Shown: positions 42,854 to 52,170 of the stretch, piece after piece
How the letters are laid out: every line of letters starts with the position of its first letter
How positions within the stretch are numbered: position 1 is the first letter of the stretch
Assembly: GCF_015767245.1 (NCBI RefSeq)
Contig: NZ_JADOTV010000002.1
Coordinates: 248,001 to 312,000, forward strand
Reading direction: 5' to 3'
DNA length: 64,000 nucleotides
DNA from: Aureivirga sp. CE67
GTDB taxonomy: Bacteria > Bacteroidota > Bacteroidia > Flavobacteriales > Flavobacteriaceae
Program-made: the position numbers and the translations under genes
Notes under the pieces: model-generated
Told to the model about the DNA's origin: nothing
Seen by the model: the letters and a program-made list of their open reading frames with translations, nothing else
Databases searched by the model: none

Positions 42854-44149
42854 TTACAGTGAATTAGCTTCTTTTAGAAATTTAAGAACTTCTTCTTTTG
42901 TTGGGTTTTCAGCTAAAATTATTCCTTCATTGTTCACTAAAAATTGTCTTCCAGCTAAACCTTCTAAATTATATAAGTTCCAAAGATTATACTCTCGATT
43001 TAATTCCACATAGTTCTTCCAAGGATATTTTAATCTTTTAATTACTCCATCATAATCTTTTATATTTTGAAGTCTTCCAACAACTCCCACAATTTCAAAA
43101 CCTTCATCGTGATAATTATTGTATGTTTTTTCTAAAGCTTTACTTTTTCTTATACATGGGCTACACCAAGTTGCCCAAAAATCAAGAAGTGTTATTTTAT
43201 TATTTTTTACAATTTTAGAAACATCAATTTCATTTCCTTCTCTATCTTTTGTTTTAAAAGGAATATATTTATTCCCAACTTTTATTTCAGAAAATTTTAG
43301 TTCTCTATTTTTTATAAACTCTGTATAAGGATGATTTGGAAATTTATTTTCAAATTGTGAAAAAGCAGTATTAAATGCTTTACGAACACTTTTATGATTT
43401 CTATAAATAGAATTATAACTATTGATGAATTTTGTATAACTAACAATATCTAGTGGTTTAGAAAGTAAAAATTCTAAATTTTTAATTTGTATTTTTTCTT
43501 CATAAGTTTCTATTTTTTCAATTATTTGTTTCCCTTCAGAAGAATAAAACTGATTTTTATTAATCAAATCATCTCTTAAAATTCTCAATTTTTCCATTTT
43601 ATCAAAATCTTCTTCTTCTTGATATTTATCATCTATTTCTCTTCCTTTTGGACTGTGAAATTTATGATTTTCATAAAGTTCATTTCTTTTATCATAGGCA
43701 AGATTTAAACTATCGCGATAAGATGAATTATATTCTTTGGAAAAATTTTTATAATCAATTGTTTTGGAACTAGATTCTACTACGTTTTTTTGACTATTAT
43801 AAATATCATAAATTTCAAATTGAATTGTATCTTTTTCTAAAAAGAAGGAATTAGCATAATAAGTTCCTCTTTCAAGTTCATTATTTAAAGAAATTTGATA
43901 TAAAATATCTTCATCTTTTTCCAAAGTATATTCAAAACTTCCATCAGAATTCAAAGGAATTTTTACTCCTTCAAAATCAGCTTGATTTTCATAAATCTTG
44001 GAAAGTAAAACAAATTTTGTTTCAGGACTTTCTACAACTTTTCCTTTTAATACAATTTTTTGATTTAGTTCCTTTTTTAATTCTTTTTTGTCATCACAAG
44101 AAATCAAAGCCAGCAAGGCTAAAGGAAGGATAGTATTTTTTAGTTTCAT
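42854..44149 (-). CDS. TlpA-family thioredoxin-like lipoprotein with DUF4369-like N-terminus
   Basis: A 431-aa lipoprotein (signal MKLKNTILPLALLALISC). The N-terminal ~110 residues resemble the DUF4369 domain common in Bacteroidota thiol proteins (VLKGKVVESPETKFVLLSKI); a helical middle (about 130-290) follows. The C-terminal thioredoxin domain has LLDFWATWCSPCIRKSKAL with redox pair CSPC. It probably reduces or oxidises envelope disulfides. It lies 28 nt downstream of the lipoprotein gene transcribed in the same direction. Confidence 0.85.
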   Translation of the reverse strand: MKLKNTILPLALLALISCDDKKELKKELNQKIVLKGKVVESPETKFVLLSKIYENQADFEGVKIPLNSDGSFEYTLEKDEDILYQISLNNELERGTYYANSFFLEKDTIQFEIYDIYNSQKNVVESSSKTIDYKNFSKEYNSSYRDSLNLAYDKRNELYENHKFHSPKGREIDDKYQEEEDFDKMEKLRILRDDLINKNQFYSSEGKQIIEKIETYEEKIQIKNLEFLLSKPLDIVSYTKFINSYNSIYRNHKSVRKAFNTAFSQFENKFPNHPYTEFIKNRELKFSEIKVGNKYIPFKTKDREGNEIDVSKIVKNNKITLLDFWATWCSPCIRKSKALEKTYNNYHDEGFEIVGVVGRLQNIKDYDGVIKRLKYPWKNYVELNREYNLWNLYNLEGLAGRQFLVNNEGIILAENPTKEEVLKFLKEANSL

Positions 44150-44177
44150 CGTTAAATTTTTCAACGAATATATGAAT

Positions 44178-45296
44178 TTACTCCTTCTTTTTCTTCTTAT
44201 TTCTAGTAAAAACACGACCAGCTAAAAAACCTAAAGTAAACGGAACAAAGAAAATAACAAAGATGATTAAGACAACATAGAAAAGTATATCTCGAATAAT
44301 TTTATCCAAATGTGACATAGCTTTATCTACAACACTTTCGCTCAAATCATCGATGTCGTTCATGATAACTTTTCGCTCTCTTTGAATGATGCTATCCAAA
44401 GCAACTCTTTCTTCTGAAATTTCATCGAAAACAGTTTCAATTTGATGATTTAAATTATCAAAAAGAGGCCGAATTTCATTTCGAATATTTTCAATACTTT
44501 CCCCTAATAGTTCTGGACTTTTTTCAGCAACAGCAATTAATTCTGTCAAACGAATATTTAAACTATCAGCTACTCGATCAAAATTCAATGTATCCAAACC
44601 ACTTTCTTTTGCTAAAATTTGCGATTCCCAAAGAAATTGTTTTTTCGTGTTATTTGTAGTAAATGCAACCGTTGTAGAAAAATCTGCAACGACTTCGGCC
44701 AAAGAACCAATGGTTTTTACAGCCAAACTATCAGGTGTATTTGTATAACTTAAAAAAGATTCCCGTACAGGTTCATGTACCATTTTTAAAGATTTCATCG
44801 GGAAATTTTTAGCATGTCCTTCTACAAAATCTTTATATTTTTTTTCTTTATGTTTAGGCAGTTGTTTCAAAGCAATTTCTTCAATTCCTTTTTTATTTCT
44901 TTCAATTGCATCTTTGGCAATATGATGATATTTTCCAAAAAACTTTTTTCCTTCAGGCGAATTGATCAAATTTTCCATTTCAATCGCATAAGCCCAAGTA
45001 TCCAAAAGCGCCATTTCTGGAGAAACTTGATAAGAAACTCTAGAGATTCCGATAGAAGCATTTAATTTCCATTGCAAAGCTTCTAATTCAATTTTTCGAT
45101 TGTTTGTTATTTTTAATATAGAATCCGAAGCATATTCAATTTGGTCTAACATTAAATTTCCATATTCATGTGTAGAAACTCGAATGTTTAAATTTCTTTT
45201 TGTTAAAGGTTTTTGTCCTGTATCAATTTTCAATAAAGAACAAGAATAAATACACAATCCAAGAAACAAAAGCGCCAAATATTTAACATACCTCAT
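44178..45296 (-). CDS. Lipoprotein with C-terminal transmembrane helix, hypothetical
   Basis: A 372-aa protein. A lipoprotein signal (MRYVKYLALLFLGLCIYSC) leads into a helical domain (residues ~30-330, with KLNASIGISRVSYQVSPEMA and a coiled segment NIRNEIRPLFDNLNHQIETV). A single TM helix (DILFYVVLIIFVIFFVPFTL, about 340-360) follows, then a Lys-rich tail. Having both a lipid-anchor signal and a C-terminal TM is unusual. Homologues in flavobacteria have been labelled chemotaxis protein, for which I see no support. The preceding TTG start adds only two residues and was not used. Confidence 0.72.
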   Translation of the reverse strand: MRYVKYLALLFLGLCIYSCSLLKIDTGQKPLTKRNLNIRVSTHEYGNLMLDQIEYASDSILKITNNRKIELEALQWKLNASIGISRVSYQVSPEMALLDTWAYAIEMENLINSPEGKKFFGKYHHIAKDAIERNKKGIEEIALKQLPKHKEKKYKDFVEGHAKNFPMKSLKMVHEPVRESFLSYTNTPDSLAVKTIGSLAEVVADFSTTVAFTTNNTKKQFLWESQILAKESGLDTLNFDRVADSLNIRLTELIAVAEKSPELLGESIENIRNEIRPLFDNLNHQIETVFDEISEERVALDSIIQRERKVIMNDIDDLSESVVDKAMSHLDKIIRDILFYVVLIIFVIFFVPFTLGFLAGRVFTRNKKKKKE

Positions 45297-45478
45297 AACC
45301 AAACAACATTAAAAATCTTATTTGAAGTTAAATCTTAAATATTTAGAATTTTCTTTAAGAACTATTAATTAACTTTTATTAAACATTTTTAGAAACTTCT
45401 TTATCCTTCATATAATATCGGGAATAATTGATATTACTTTAAATCATAAAACGATTTCAAACAAGAAAACAGATTAGA

Positions 45479-45511
45479 ATAAAAAAATCCCCTTCAGATA
45501 AGAAGAGGATT
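45479..45511 (-). terminator. Terminator of the NRDE-family gene
   Basis: Stem AATCCTCTTC / GAAGGGGATT (one G-U) on the minus strand followed by a seven-T run. Confidence 0.82.
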
Positions 45512-45535
45512 AATATTTTTATTGATAAGTATTTT

Positions 45536-46243
45536 TTATTTCAAGAAAACTTCTTCCTTTTCTTCACGAATGACATCTTCATAAAGCATTGAAACTTCGT
45601 TTTCTTTTTTGATTACAGAAGTAATACTCACTGTTTCCACATAAGGACGATACATAAAAATAGTAGTTCCTTTTTCTCCCAAATCTTTTCTATGATGAAA
45701 ATCTAAAATAGATTTTTGTGTAAATTCTGGATTATTTTTCAGCCAATCTGCAAACCAAGTTCTTCTGTCTTCTTTCATATCTTCTGTATACAAAGTTGCC
45801 GAAGACCAAATTCGAGGTGTATCTTTTAGTTTACTGAAATATTTTGTTTCTTCATCCCAAACCAGTTCGTAAGCTTTTCTTTCTGCTGACCAATCAACAA
45901 TAATCAAAGTAAATGGTTCGATATCATGAAAATCAAAATTTTCTACATAAGTTTCCAAATCTTCCGCTTTCAGGATGTTTTTTACAACAATTCCACGGCT
46001 CATTCGGTAAGATTCTTTTCTAGAATGTTTTTCAAAAGCTCCATTTAGCAAGCAAGCTAGTCTTTGTTTTTCACTCATTCCAATCCAAGTTCCACCGGCA
46101 AATTCATCTTTTGGAAAAATCAAACGAACATTTTCTTCTGTATATTCTTTAGGGAAAAATGTTTTTCTATCTGGTTGCTCATCTCTGCTAGAAGTCAAGA
46201 TAAAATCCGAGTCAGACAATGGCAAAAAAGTTACTGTACACAT
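45536..46243 (-). CDS. NRDE (TANGO2-like) family protein
   Basis: A 235-aa protein with the name-giving N-terminus: MCTVTFLPLSDSDFILTSSR followed by DEQPDRK, where Cys2 becomes a plausible catalytic nucleophile after Met removal, as in Ntn hydrolases. Later landmarks are GGTWIGMSEKQRLACLLNG and FTLIIVDWS. The family is widespread; the eukaryotic relative TANGO2 is implicated in lipid/heme handling, but the bacterial role is unclear. Divergent from pruA, with a short promoter region. Confidence 0.85.
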   Translation of the reverse strand: MCTVTFLPLSDSDFILTSSRDEQPDRKTFFPKEYTEENVRLIFPKDEFAGGTWIGMSEKQRLACLLNGAFEKHSRKESYRMSRGIVVKNILKAEDLETYVENFDFHDIEPFTLIIVDWSAERKAYELVWDEETKYFSKLKDTPRIWSSATLYTEDMKEDRRTWFADWLKNNPEFTQKSILDFHHRKDLGEKGTTIFMYRPYVETVSITSVIKKENEVSMLYEDVIREEKEEVFLK

Positions 46244-46259
46244 TCTTTTTATTTTAAAG

Positions 46260-46267
46260 CAAAAATA
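46260..46267 (-). promoter_or_regulatory. Bacteroidota -7 box of the NRDE gene
   Basis: Minus strand TATTTTTG, 17 nt upstream of the ATG. Confidence 0.5.
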
Positions 46268-46328
46268 AAGCTTTTATTATTAAATTTACAGCAATTAATT
46301 TTTGATAATTTATTAAATAAATATAATT

Positions 46329-47954
46329 ATGGCTAACGCATTTTTTAATGTTCCAACGGCAGTAAATGAGCCAGTTAAATCATATGCTCCTGGAACTCCA
46401 GAAAGAGAAGAACTTTTAGCTATGTACAAAAAAATGTACAACGAGCAAGTAGAAGTTCCATTATATATCGGTGAAGAAGAGATCAAAACAGGAGATACTG
46501 CTACGATGCACCCTCCACATGATCACAAACACGTATTAGGAACTTACCACAGAGCTTCAAAAGAGCACGTTGACTTAGCAATCGAAAAGGCGTTAGCTGC
46601 AAGAGAAGAGTGGGCTAATACTCCTTGGGAGCAAAGAGCTTCAATTTTCATTAAAGCTGCGGAGCTTTTAGCTGGACCATACAGAGCTAAAATGAATGCT
46701 GCTACAATGTTAGCACAATCTAAGAATGTTTTCCAAGCGGAAATCGATGCTGCTTGTGAGATGATTGATTTCTTTAGATTCAACGCTCAGTTCATGACAG
46801 ATATTTACAAAAACCAACCAGAATCTGCTCCAGGAATGTGGAACAGAATGGAGTACCGTCCATTAGAAGGTTTTGTATATGCTGTTTCTCCATTCAACTT
46901 TACTTCTATTGCTGCAAACTTATTTGCTTCACCAGCAATGATGGGTAACGTTTGTGTTTGGAAACCATCTGATCACCAAATTTATTCTGCAAAAGTAATC
47001 GTTGACTTATTCAAAGAAGCTGGATTACCTGATGGAGTTGTAACTGTTGTTTACGGAGACCCTGTAATGATTACAGATACTGTAATGACACACAAAGATT
47101 TCTCTGGAATTCACTTTACAGGTTCAACTAGCATCTTCAAGAGCTTATGGAAAAAAGCTGGAGAAAACATGGATGTTTACAGAACTTACCCAAGAATTGT
47201 AGGAGAAACTGGAGGAAAAGACTTTATCTGGTCGCACCCAACTGCAAACATGGAAGAAGTTGGAACTGCAATTATCCGTGGAGCTTTCGAATACCAAGGA
47301 CAAAAATGTTCTGCTGCTTCAAGAGCTTACGTTCCTGCTAGCCAATGGGATTCTATGAAAGATTTCTTAGAGAAAGAAATTGCTACAATCAAAATGGGAA
47401 GTCCAGAAGATCCAAGTAACTTCATGAATGCAGTAATTCACGAAGGATCTTTCGATAAATTAGCTTCTTACATTGATGCAGCTAAAGAAGCTGATGATGC
47501 TGAGGTAATTATTGGTGGAGGTCATGATAAATCTGTAGGTTACTTCGTAGAGCCAACAGTTATCGTAACTACAAACCCTCAATATGCTACAATGCACACA
47601 GAGTTATTCGGACCTGTAATTACAATTTACGTTTACGAAGATGCTGAGTGGAAAGATATCTTAAAAACTGTAGATGCTACTTCTGATTATGCTTTAACTG
47701 GAGCTATTTTTGCAAAAGATAGATATGTTATCAATTATGCTTGTAAAGCTTTAGAAAACGCTGCTGGAAACTTCTACATCAATGACAAACCAACTGGAGC
47801 TGTTGTAGGACAGCAACCATTTGGAGGAGCAAGAGGATCTGGAACAAATGATAAAGCTGGATCTGTATGGAACTTATTAAGATGGGTTTCTAACAGAACT
47901 ATCAAAGAAACATTTGTACCACCAACAGACTACAGATACCCATTCTTAGGATAA
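46329..47954 (+). CDS. pruA: L-glutamate gamma-semialdehyde dehydrogenase
   Basis: The second enzyme of proline catabolism, oxidising glutamate semialdehyde (from pyrroline-5-carboxylate) to glutamate with NAD+. 541 aa, an aldehyde dehydrogenase fold. Visible motifs: SPFNFTSIAANLFASPAMMG, GETGGKDFIW (catalytic Glu region), FEYQGQKCSAASRAY (catalytic Cys) and QQPFGGARGSGTNDKAGS. Codons are biased as in the TonB receptor, suggesting strong expression. No proline dehydrogenase gene is present nearby. Confidence 0.96.
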   Translation: MANAFFNVPTAVNEPVKSYAPGTPEREELLAMYKKMYNEQVEVPLYIGEEEIKTGDTATMHPPHDHKHVLGTYHRASKEHVDLAIEKALAAREEWANTPWEQRASIFIKAAELLAGPYRAKMNAATMLAQSKNVFQAEIDAACEMIDFFRFNAQFMTDIYKNQPESAPGMWNRMEYRPLEGFVYAVSPFNFTSIAANLFASPAMMGNVCVWKPSDHQIYSAKVIVDLFKEAGLPDGVVTVVYGDPVMITDTVMTHKDFSGIHFTGSTSIFKSLWKKAGENMDVYRTYPRIVGETGGKDFIWSHPTANMEEVGTAIIRGAFEYQGQKCSAASRAYVPASQWDSMKDFLEKEIATIKMGSPEDPSNFMNAVIHEGSFDKLASYIDAAKEADDAEVIIGGGHDKSVGYFVEPTVIVTTNPQYATMHTELFGPVITIYVYEDAEWKDILKTVDATSDYALTGAIFAKDRYVINYACKALENAAGNFYINDKPTGAVVGQQPFGGARGSGTNDKAGSVWNLLRWVSNRTIKETFVPPTDYRYPFLG

Positions 47955-47976
47955 TTCTTAGAAAAGTATAGAAAAC

Positions 47977-48004
47977 AAAAAAGCTCGCAATTGCGAGCTT
48001 TTTT
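47977..48004. terminator. Bidirectional terminator between pruA and the Omp28-like gene
   Basis: A perfect 14-bp palindrome arm (AAAAAAGCTCGCAA / TTGCGAGCTTTTTT) between convergent genes, with T-runs on both strands. Confidence 0.9.
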
Positions 48005-48038
48005 ATTATGAAGAGATGTCAAAAGAGCCATCCTTCAA

Positions 48039-49067
48039 TTAATCAAACACTTTATTTTCTCCAATTTTTGCACTCTGAGCATTGATTACTTTATTGTTAG
48101 AATCAACTACAAATGCAACAATTGACATATTTTCTGGGTTTTCGATACTTCCTGGTACAGCTTGGTTAAACTGTTTTACAAATAAATCACCAACAGACTG
48201 AGGCTCCATATCATCACCAAATAAATCTGTTAATGACTTTCTCATTACATCATTATGCTCGTAATTTGGAATAGGGTTTTGTCCATCATAGTATGAAGAG
48301 TAATTTGTTTGAGAATAGATTAAGTTATTTTCCATTAAATAAACTACAATTTTAGTATCTGAAACATTTTCAGCAAAAGCAACTTTTACATCAATTGAAA
48401 TGTTATTATCTTCCAATGAAGAATTGATAGCTAAACCTAATTTTGGAGTTTGGTTTAATGGTCCTTGTAATTCTTCTTCCGTTTTTAACCATGAATCACC
48501 TCTGTTAACGTATGCTCTTGGATATCCTGTTCCTGGCTCAATCCCGTGGAATTCTTCGATGTCAGTCAAACGCTCATAAGTCATTACATCACCACCTCTA
48601 CCATGAATTACAATTGGAATAATATTAGAATTGTTTTCAATAGCATTATATAATTTATATCCCATATCTACACAGTATCCACACCATGTTCCTGTAAACT
48701 CTTCAATTGTAATTTTTTGAGTAAAGCTTGTTGGAAGTTCTTCTGTAACGTTTAATTGAATTGTTTGTGTACTTAATCCTTCGTATTTTGCATAAGCATT
48801 ATAAGTCCCAACTTCTGTAGGAGTATATGTTTTTCCACTGATTTCTTCACCATTAATGAAGTAAACAGAGTTATCTGTTAAATCGTCTCCATATTCGCTA
48901 GCAACTGTAAAATTAAAAGATTCTCCAGAATTTAAATTGATTTGATCTTTATCAGTACTAAGAATATATTCTAAGTATTCTTGTGGTTCTTCTTCATCAC
49001 ATGATACTATTAAAAGAAGAAAAAGGCAAGAGATTATTTTTGTAAGGTTAGGTATAAATTTCTTCAT
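48039..49067 (-). CDS. Omp28-related lipoprotein with thioredoxin-like domain
   Basis: A 342-aa lipoprotein (lipobox LLIVSC). An Ig-like domain (about residues 35-105, SGESFNFTVASEYGDDLTDN) precedes an Omp28-type thioredoxin fold with TIEEFTGTWCGYCVDMGYKL (CGYC), then a C-terminal beta region. Omp28 proteins are surface or envelope antigens of Bacteroidota, with poorly known function. Promoter TATATTTG lies upstream. It diverges from a TlpA gene and a DUF6029 gene, a grouping that suggests joint function in the envelope. Confidence 0.88.
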   Translation of the reverse strand: MKKFIPNLTKIISCLFLLLIVSCDEEEPQEYLEYILSTDKDQINLNSGESFNFTVASEYGDDLTDNSVYFINGEEISGKTYTPTEVGTYNAYAKYEGLSTQTIQLNVTEELPTSFTQKITIEEFTGTWCGYCVDMGYKLYNAIENNSNIIPIVIHGRGGDVMTYERLTDIEEFHGIEPGTGYPRAYVNRGDSWLKTEEELQGPLNQTPKLGLAINSSLEDNNISIDVKVAFAENVSDTKIVVYLMENNLIYSQTNYSSYYDGQNPIPNYEHNDVMRKSLTDLFGDDMEPQSVGDLFVKQFNQAVPGSIENPENMSIVAFVVDSNNKVINAQSAKIGENKVFD

Positions 49068-49110
49068 TGTTAATTATTTAATTATGTAATTAATATTTTA
49101 AAAAACAGCT

Positions 49111-49118
49111 CAAATATA
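49111..49118 (-). promoter_or_regulatory. Bacteroidota -7 box of the Omp28-like gene
   Basis: Minus strand TATATTTG, 44 nt upstream of the ATG. Confidence 0.5.
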
Positions 49119-49242
49119 TGTCTTTTCGGCATAACATTTGTAAATTATTTTATTTTTAAGTTAATTTTTATTAAAATAATAGGTTTAATATTATGTTAAT
49201 TTTATATAATTGCATACTAATTAAATTTTAAAACTCTAGAAT

Positions 49243-49728
49243 ATGAAAAAAATAATCTTATTTGCTTTTTTTATAGCCATGACTGGTTATGTGAGCGCAC
49301 AGAATTCATTACCTCAAATTTCCTTAAAAAATTTAAAAGGAGAGACAGTTGATGTAAAATCGTATGAAAAAGATGAACTAGTAATGGTTAACTTCTGGGC
49401 AACTTGGTGCGGACCATGTGTGAAAGAATTAAACGCATTAAGTGAAGAATATGATGAATTAGTAGAAGATACTAAAGTGAAAATTGTAGCAGTTACAATT
49501 GATGATGCTAGAAGTATTCCAAGAGTAAATGCATTAGTTAACGGAAAAGGTTGGCCATTTGATGTATTATTAGATTCTAACAGTGATTTAAAAAGAGCTA
49601 TGAATGTTGGAAATGTACCTCATGTTTTTATTATTAAAAATGGAAAAATTGTATATAGCCATTCAGGATATACAGAAGGAGCAGAGTACGAATTAATCGA
49701 AAAGTTAGAAGAACTTTCTAAATCATAG
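49243..49728 (+). CDS. TlpA-family disulfide reductase
   Basis: A 161-aa periplasmic thioredoxin-like protein. Signal MKKIILFAFFIAMTGYVSAQ, then ISLKNLKGETVDV and VNFWATWCGPCVKELNAL with redox cysteines at about 56 and 59, and cis-Pro region GNVPHVFIIKNGKIV. It probably reduces disulfides of partner proteins. Its stop is followed 5 nt later by the DUF6029 gene, so they form an operon. Confidence 0.92.
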   Translation: MKKIILFAFFIAMTGYVSAQNSLPQISLKNLKGETVDVKSYEKDELVMVNFWATWCGPCVKELNALSEEYDELVEDTKVKIVAVTIDDARSIPRVNALVNGKGWPFDVLLDSNSDLKRAMNVGNVPHVFIIKNGKIVYSHSGYTEGAEYELIEKLEELSKS

Positions 49729-49733
49729 AATTG

Positions 49734-51458
49734 ATGAACTTAAAAATAAAACAATTAATCCCAGCTTGTTTATTAGGAATAACTACTCTTACTACAGCCC
49801 AAGAATTAGGTAATATTACAGGAAGTTTCGAATCAACTACACAACATTATAATAATGATGATGCTATTGGAGCTAACTTTGATAATATTGATAAATGGGG
49901 TTCAAATAACTATTTAAAACTAGATTATACTTTTAAAAACATATATGCAGGTCTTCAGTTTGAAGCATACGAACCTGCTTTATACGGTTTTGATCCAGAT
50001 GGAAGTTTTCAGGGAGAAGGAATAGGTAGCTACTACTTAGCTTACGAAAAAGAGAATTTCGGATTAAGAGGAGGATTTATTTATGATCAATTTGGTAGTG
50101 GTCTAATTTTTCGTACATGGGAAGACAGACAAATTGGTATCAATAACGCTGTAAAAGGTGTTAGTGCATATGTGAATTTCGAAAATATTTTAAAAGTAAA
50201 AACGGTTTTTGGAAGGCAAAGAAAAACTTTAACAGAAACTGGAACTGGTGTAATTCGTGGAATTGATACAGAATTAGATCTAAATAATCTTTTTAAATAT
50301 GATGGAAAATGGAAATTAAACGCTGGAGCTAGTGTTGTAGATCGATATGAAGGAGGTTACTCTGGACCAATCGAGGATTTCCCATCAAATGTTACAGCTT
50401 ATTCTTTAAGATTTAGTGCTACAAATGGTTCTGTATTTTTTGATGCAGAATATGTAGGAAAAAGTAAAGATGCTTATGTGAGCTTGGTACCAGAAGTTGA
50501 GGTAACAGATTTCTTTTTTAAAGGAGATGCACTTTTAGCTAATTTAGGATATTCAAAAAAAGGATTTGGAATAAATGCAACTTTCAGAAGAATGCAATTT
50601 ATGAATTTCCGTTCTGAAAGACTTGCGCAAAATAACTCATTGATTGTAAATTATATTCCTTCTTTAACAAAACAACATGATTATGGTTTAACAAATATCT
50701 ATGTTTATGCTGCTCAGTCTAATTTAGTTTTATCTAAAAAACATGCAGTAACAGGTGAAATAGGAGGACAGATTGATATTTATTACACAATTCCTAAAGG
50801 AACTTTATTAGGAGGTAAATATGGAACTAAAATCGCTGTAAACGCTTCACAATGGAATGGACTTGTAAATAAAGGTCATTTACGTTTTGAAGACAATAAA
50901 CTAGTAGAAGCAGAAGTTGATAATGAGTTTTTAAAACTAGGAGAAAGATATTTCCAAGATATCAATATTGAGATTTATAAAAAATGGAATCGTAAATGGA
51001 AATCTACCGTAGCATTTTTAAATGGATATTATAACAATACAGTTTTAAAAGGTGGACCTGGAGTAGGAGGAATCGTTAAAACTCAAATTGCTGTTCTAGA
51101 TGTTACACATAATTTTTCTAGAAAAAGTGCTCTAAGGGTAGAAGGACAACATATGTGGGCAGAAGATAGTACTGGAGATTGGGCTGCTGCTACAATTGAG
51201 TATACTTTTGCACCAAAATGGTCTATTTATGCTGCCGATATGTATAATTACGGTAACAAAAAACCAGAAGGATCTAACGAACCAGATAATCAATTCCAAG
51301 TACATTACTACAATTTTGGAATGAGTTATACAAAAGGTTCAACAAGATTTGCTGCAAGTTACGGAAGACAAAGAGCAGGATTGCTTTGTGTTGGAGGAGT
51401 TTGTAGAATGGTACCAGCTTCAACTGGTTTAACATTAACATTGAATACTACTTTCTAA
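49734..51458 (+). CDS. DUF6029 family outer-membrane beta-barrel protein
   Basis: A 574-aa protein with a short signal (MNLKIKQLIPACLLGITTLT...AQE) and alternating beta-strand sequence through the whole length, ending with aromatic-terminated strand LTLTLNTTF, typical of an outer-membrane barrel. Segments GNITGSFESTTQHYNND and EAYEPALYGFDPDGSFQGEG fit DUF6029. It is co-transcribed with the TlpA reductase. TTG three nt upstream of the chosen ATG is an alternative start. Transport or structural role unknown. Confidence 0.85.
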   Translation: MNLKIKQLIPACLLGITTLTTAQELGNITGSFESTTQHYNNDDAIGANFDNIDKWGSNNYLKLDYTFKNIYAGLQFEAYEPALYGFDPDGSFQGEGIGSYYLAYEKENFGLRGGFIYDQFGSGLIFRTWEDRQIGINNAVKGVSAYVNFENILKVKTVFGRQRKTLTETGTGVIRGIDTELDLNNLFKYDGKWKLNAGASVVDRYEGGYSGPIEDFPSNVTAYSLRFSATNGSVFFDAEYVGKSKDAYVSLVPEVEVTDFFFKGDALLANLGYSKKGFGINATFRRMQFMNFRSERLAQNNSLIVNYIPSLTKQHDYGLTNIYVYAAQSNLVLSKKHAVTGEIGGQIDIYYTIPKGTLLGGKYGTKIAVNASQWNGLVNKGHLRFEDNKLVEAEVDNEFLKLGERYFQDINIEIYKKWNRKWKSTVAFLNGYYNNTVLKGGPGVGGIVKTQIAVLDVTHNFSRKSALRVEGQHMWAEDSTGDWAAATIEYTFAPKWSIYAADMYNYGNKKPEGSNEPDNQFQVHYYNFGMSYTKGSTRFAASYGRQRAGLLCVGGVCRMVPASTGLTLTLNTTF

Positions 51459-51486
51459 ATTATTTAGAATATTTACTATTTTTTTT

Positions 51487-51517
51487 AAAAAGCTACCATT
51501 CTTTGGTAGCTTTTTTA
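51487..51517 (+). terminator. Terminator of the TlpA-DUF6029 operon
   Basis: Stem AAAAAGCTACCA / TGGTAGCTTTTT with a 5-nt loop followed by T residues. Confidence 0.88.
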
Positions 51518-51577
51518 ATTTCATTTTGTTCAGATAAATTCCTTTTAAATTTTGATTCAAAAGTTTATTTTTAGTCC

Positions 51578-51613
51578 ATAAAAAAGCAGTAATCGTATAA
51601 AACAATTACTGCT
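51578..51613 (-). terminator. Terminator of trxA
   Basis: Minus strand stem AGCAGTAAT / ATTACTGCT followed by a T run. Confidence 0.83.
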
Positions 51614-51640
51614 CCTTTATATTTTTAATACACTAAAATA

Positions 51641-51958
51641 TTATAATGCACTATCAATTTTGTCTGTATAAGTTGCTTTTGGTGCTACACCAACTTGCTT
51701 ATCTACAACTTCTCCATTTTTGAATAATAAAACAGTTGGGATATTTCTGATTCCAAATTTAGCAGCATATTCTTGGTTTGCGTCTACATCAACTTTACCA
51801 ACTACAGCTTTTCCTTCGTACTCATTGCTGATTTCATCAATGATTGGTCCAACCATTTTACAAGGTCCACACCAAGCAGCCCAAAAATCAACTAATACTG
51901 GTTTGTCTGATTTTAATACTACTTCTTCAAATGTTGCATCTGTGATTTCTAATGCCAT
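51641..51958 (-). CDS. trxA: Thioredoxin
   Basis: Cytosolic thioredoxin, 105 aa, the general protein disulfide reductase. Active site WCGPCK (Cys at 30 and 33 in VDFWAAWCGPCKMVGP), conserved Asp in VGKVDVDAN and cis-Pro in IRNIPTVLLFKNGE. No signal peptide. It has its own promoter (TAATTTTG, about 70 nt upstream) and terminator, so is monocistronic. Confidence 0.96.
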   Translation of the reverse strand: MALEITDATFEEVVLKSDKPVLVDFWAAWCGPCKMVGPIIDEISNEYEGKAVVGKVDVDANQEYAAKFGIRNIPTVLLFKNGEVVDKQVGVAPKATYTDKIDSAL

Positions 51959-52025
51959 AATATTATTTTTTTATTGTTGTTTTATTTTTAATACTTGTAA
52001 AGAAAGTAAATTCTTATTATATGAA

Positions 52026-52033
52026 CAAAATTA
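52026..52033 (-). promoter_or_regulatory. Bacteroidota -7 box of trxA
   Basis: Minus strand TAATTTTG, 68 nt upstream of the trxA ATG. Confidence 0.45.
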
Positions 52034-52170
52034 CATATAATTTTAAGTAATATTTATATGCTTAAATCATTTTTTTCTATTTCGCTATTTCAGAAATTGA
52101 TAAAATCTAAGTCGTTTAAAAAAGTTTTTTTATACATATTTTAAATAGAATTTTTCTGTACTTTCGAACT

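Noticed and set aside
51720-52040. Plus-strand ORF opposite trxA
   Set aside because: trxA is complete and conserved on the other strand; this frame is its shadow.
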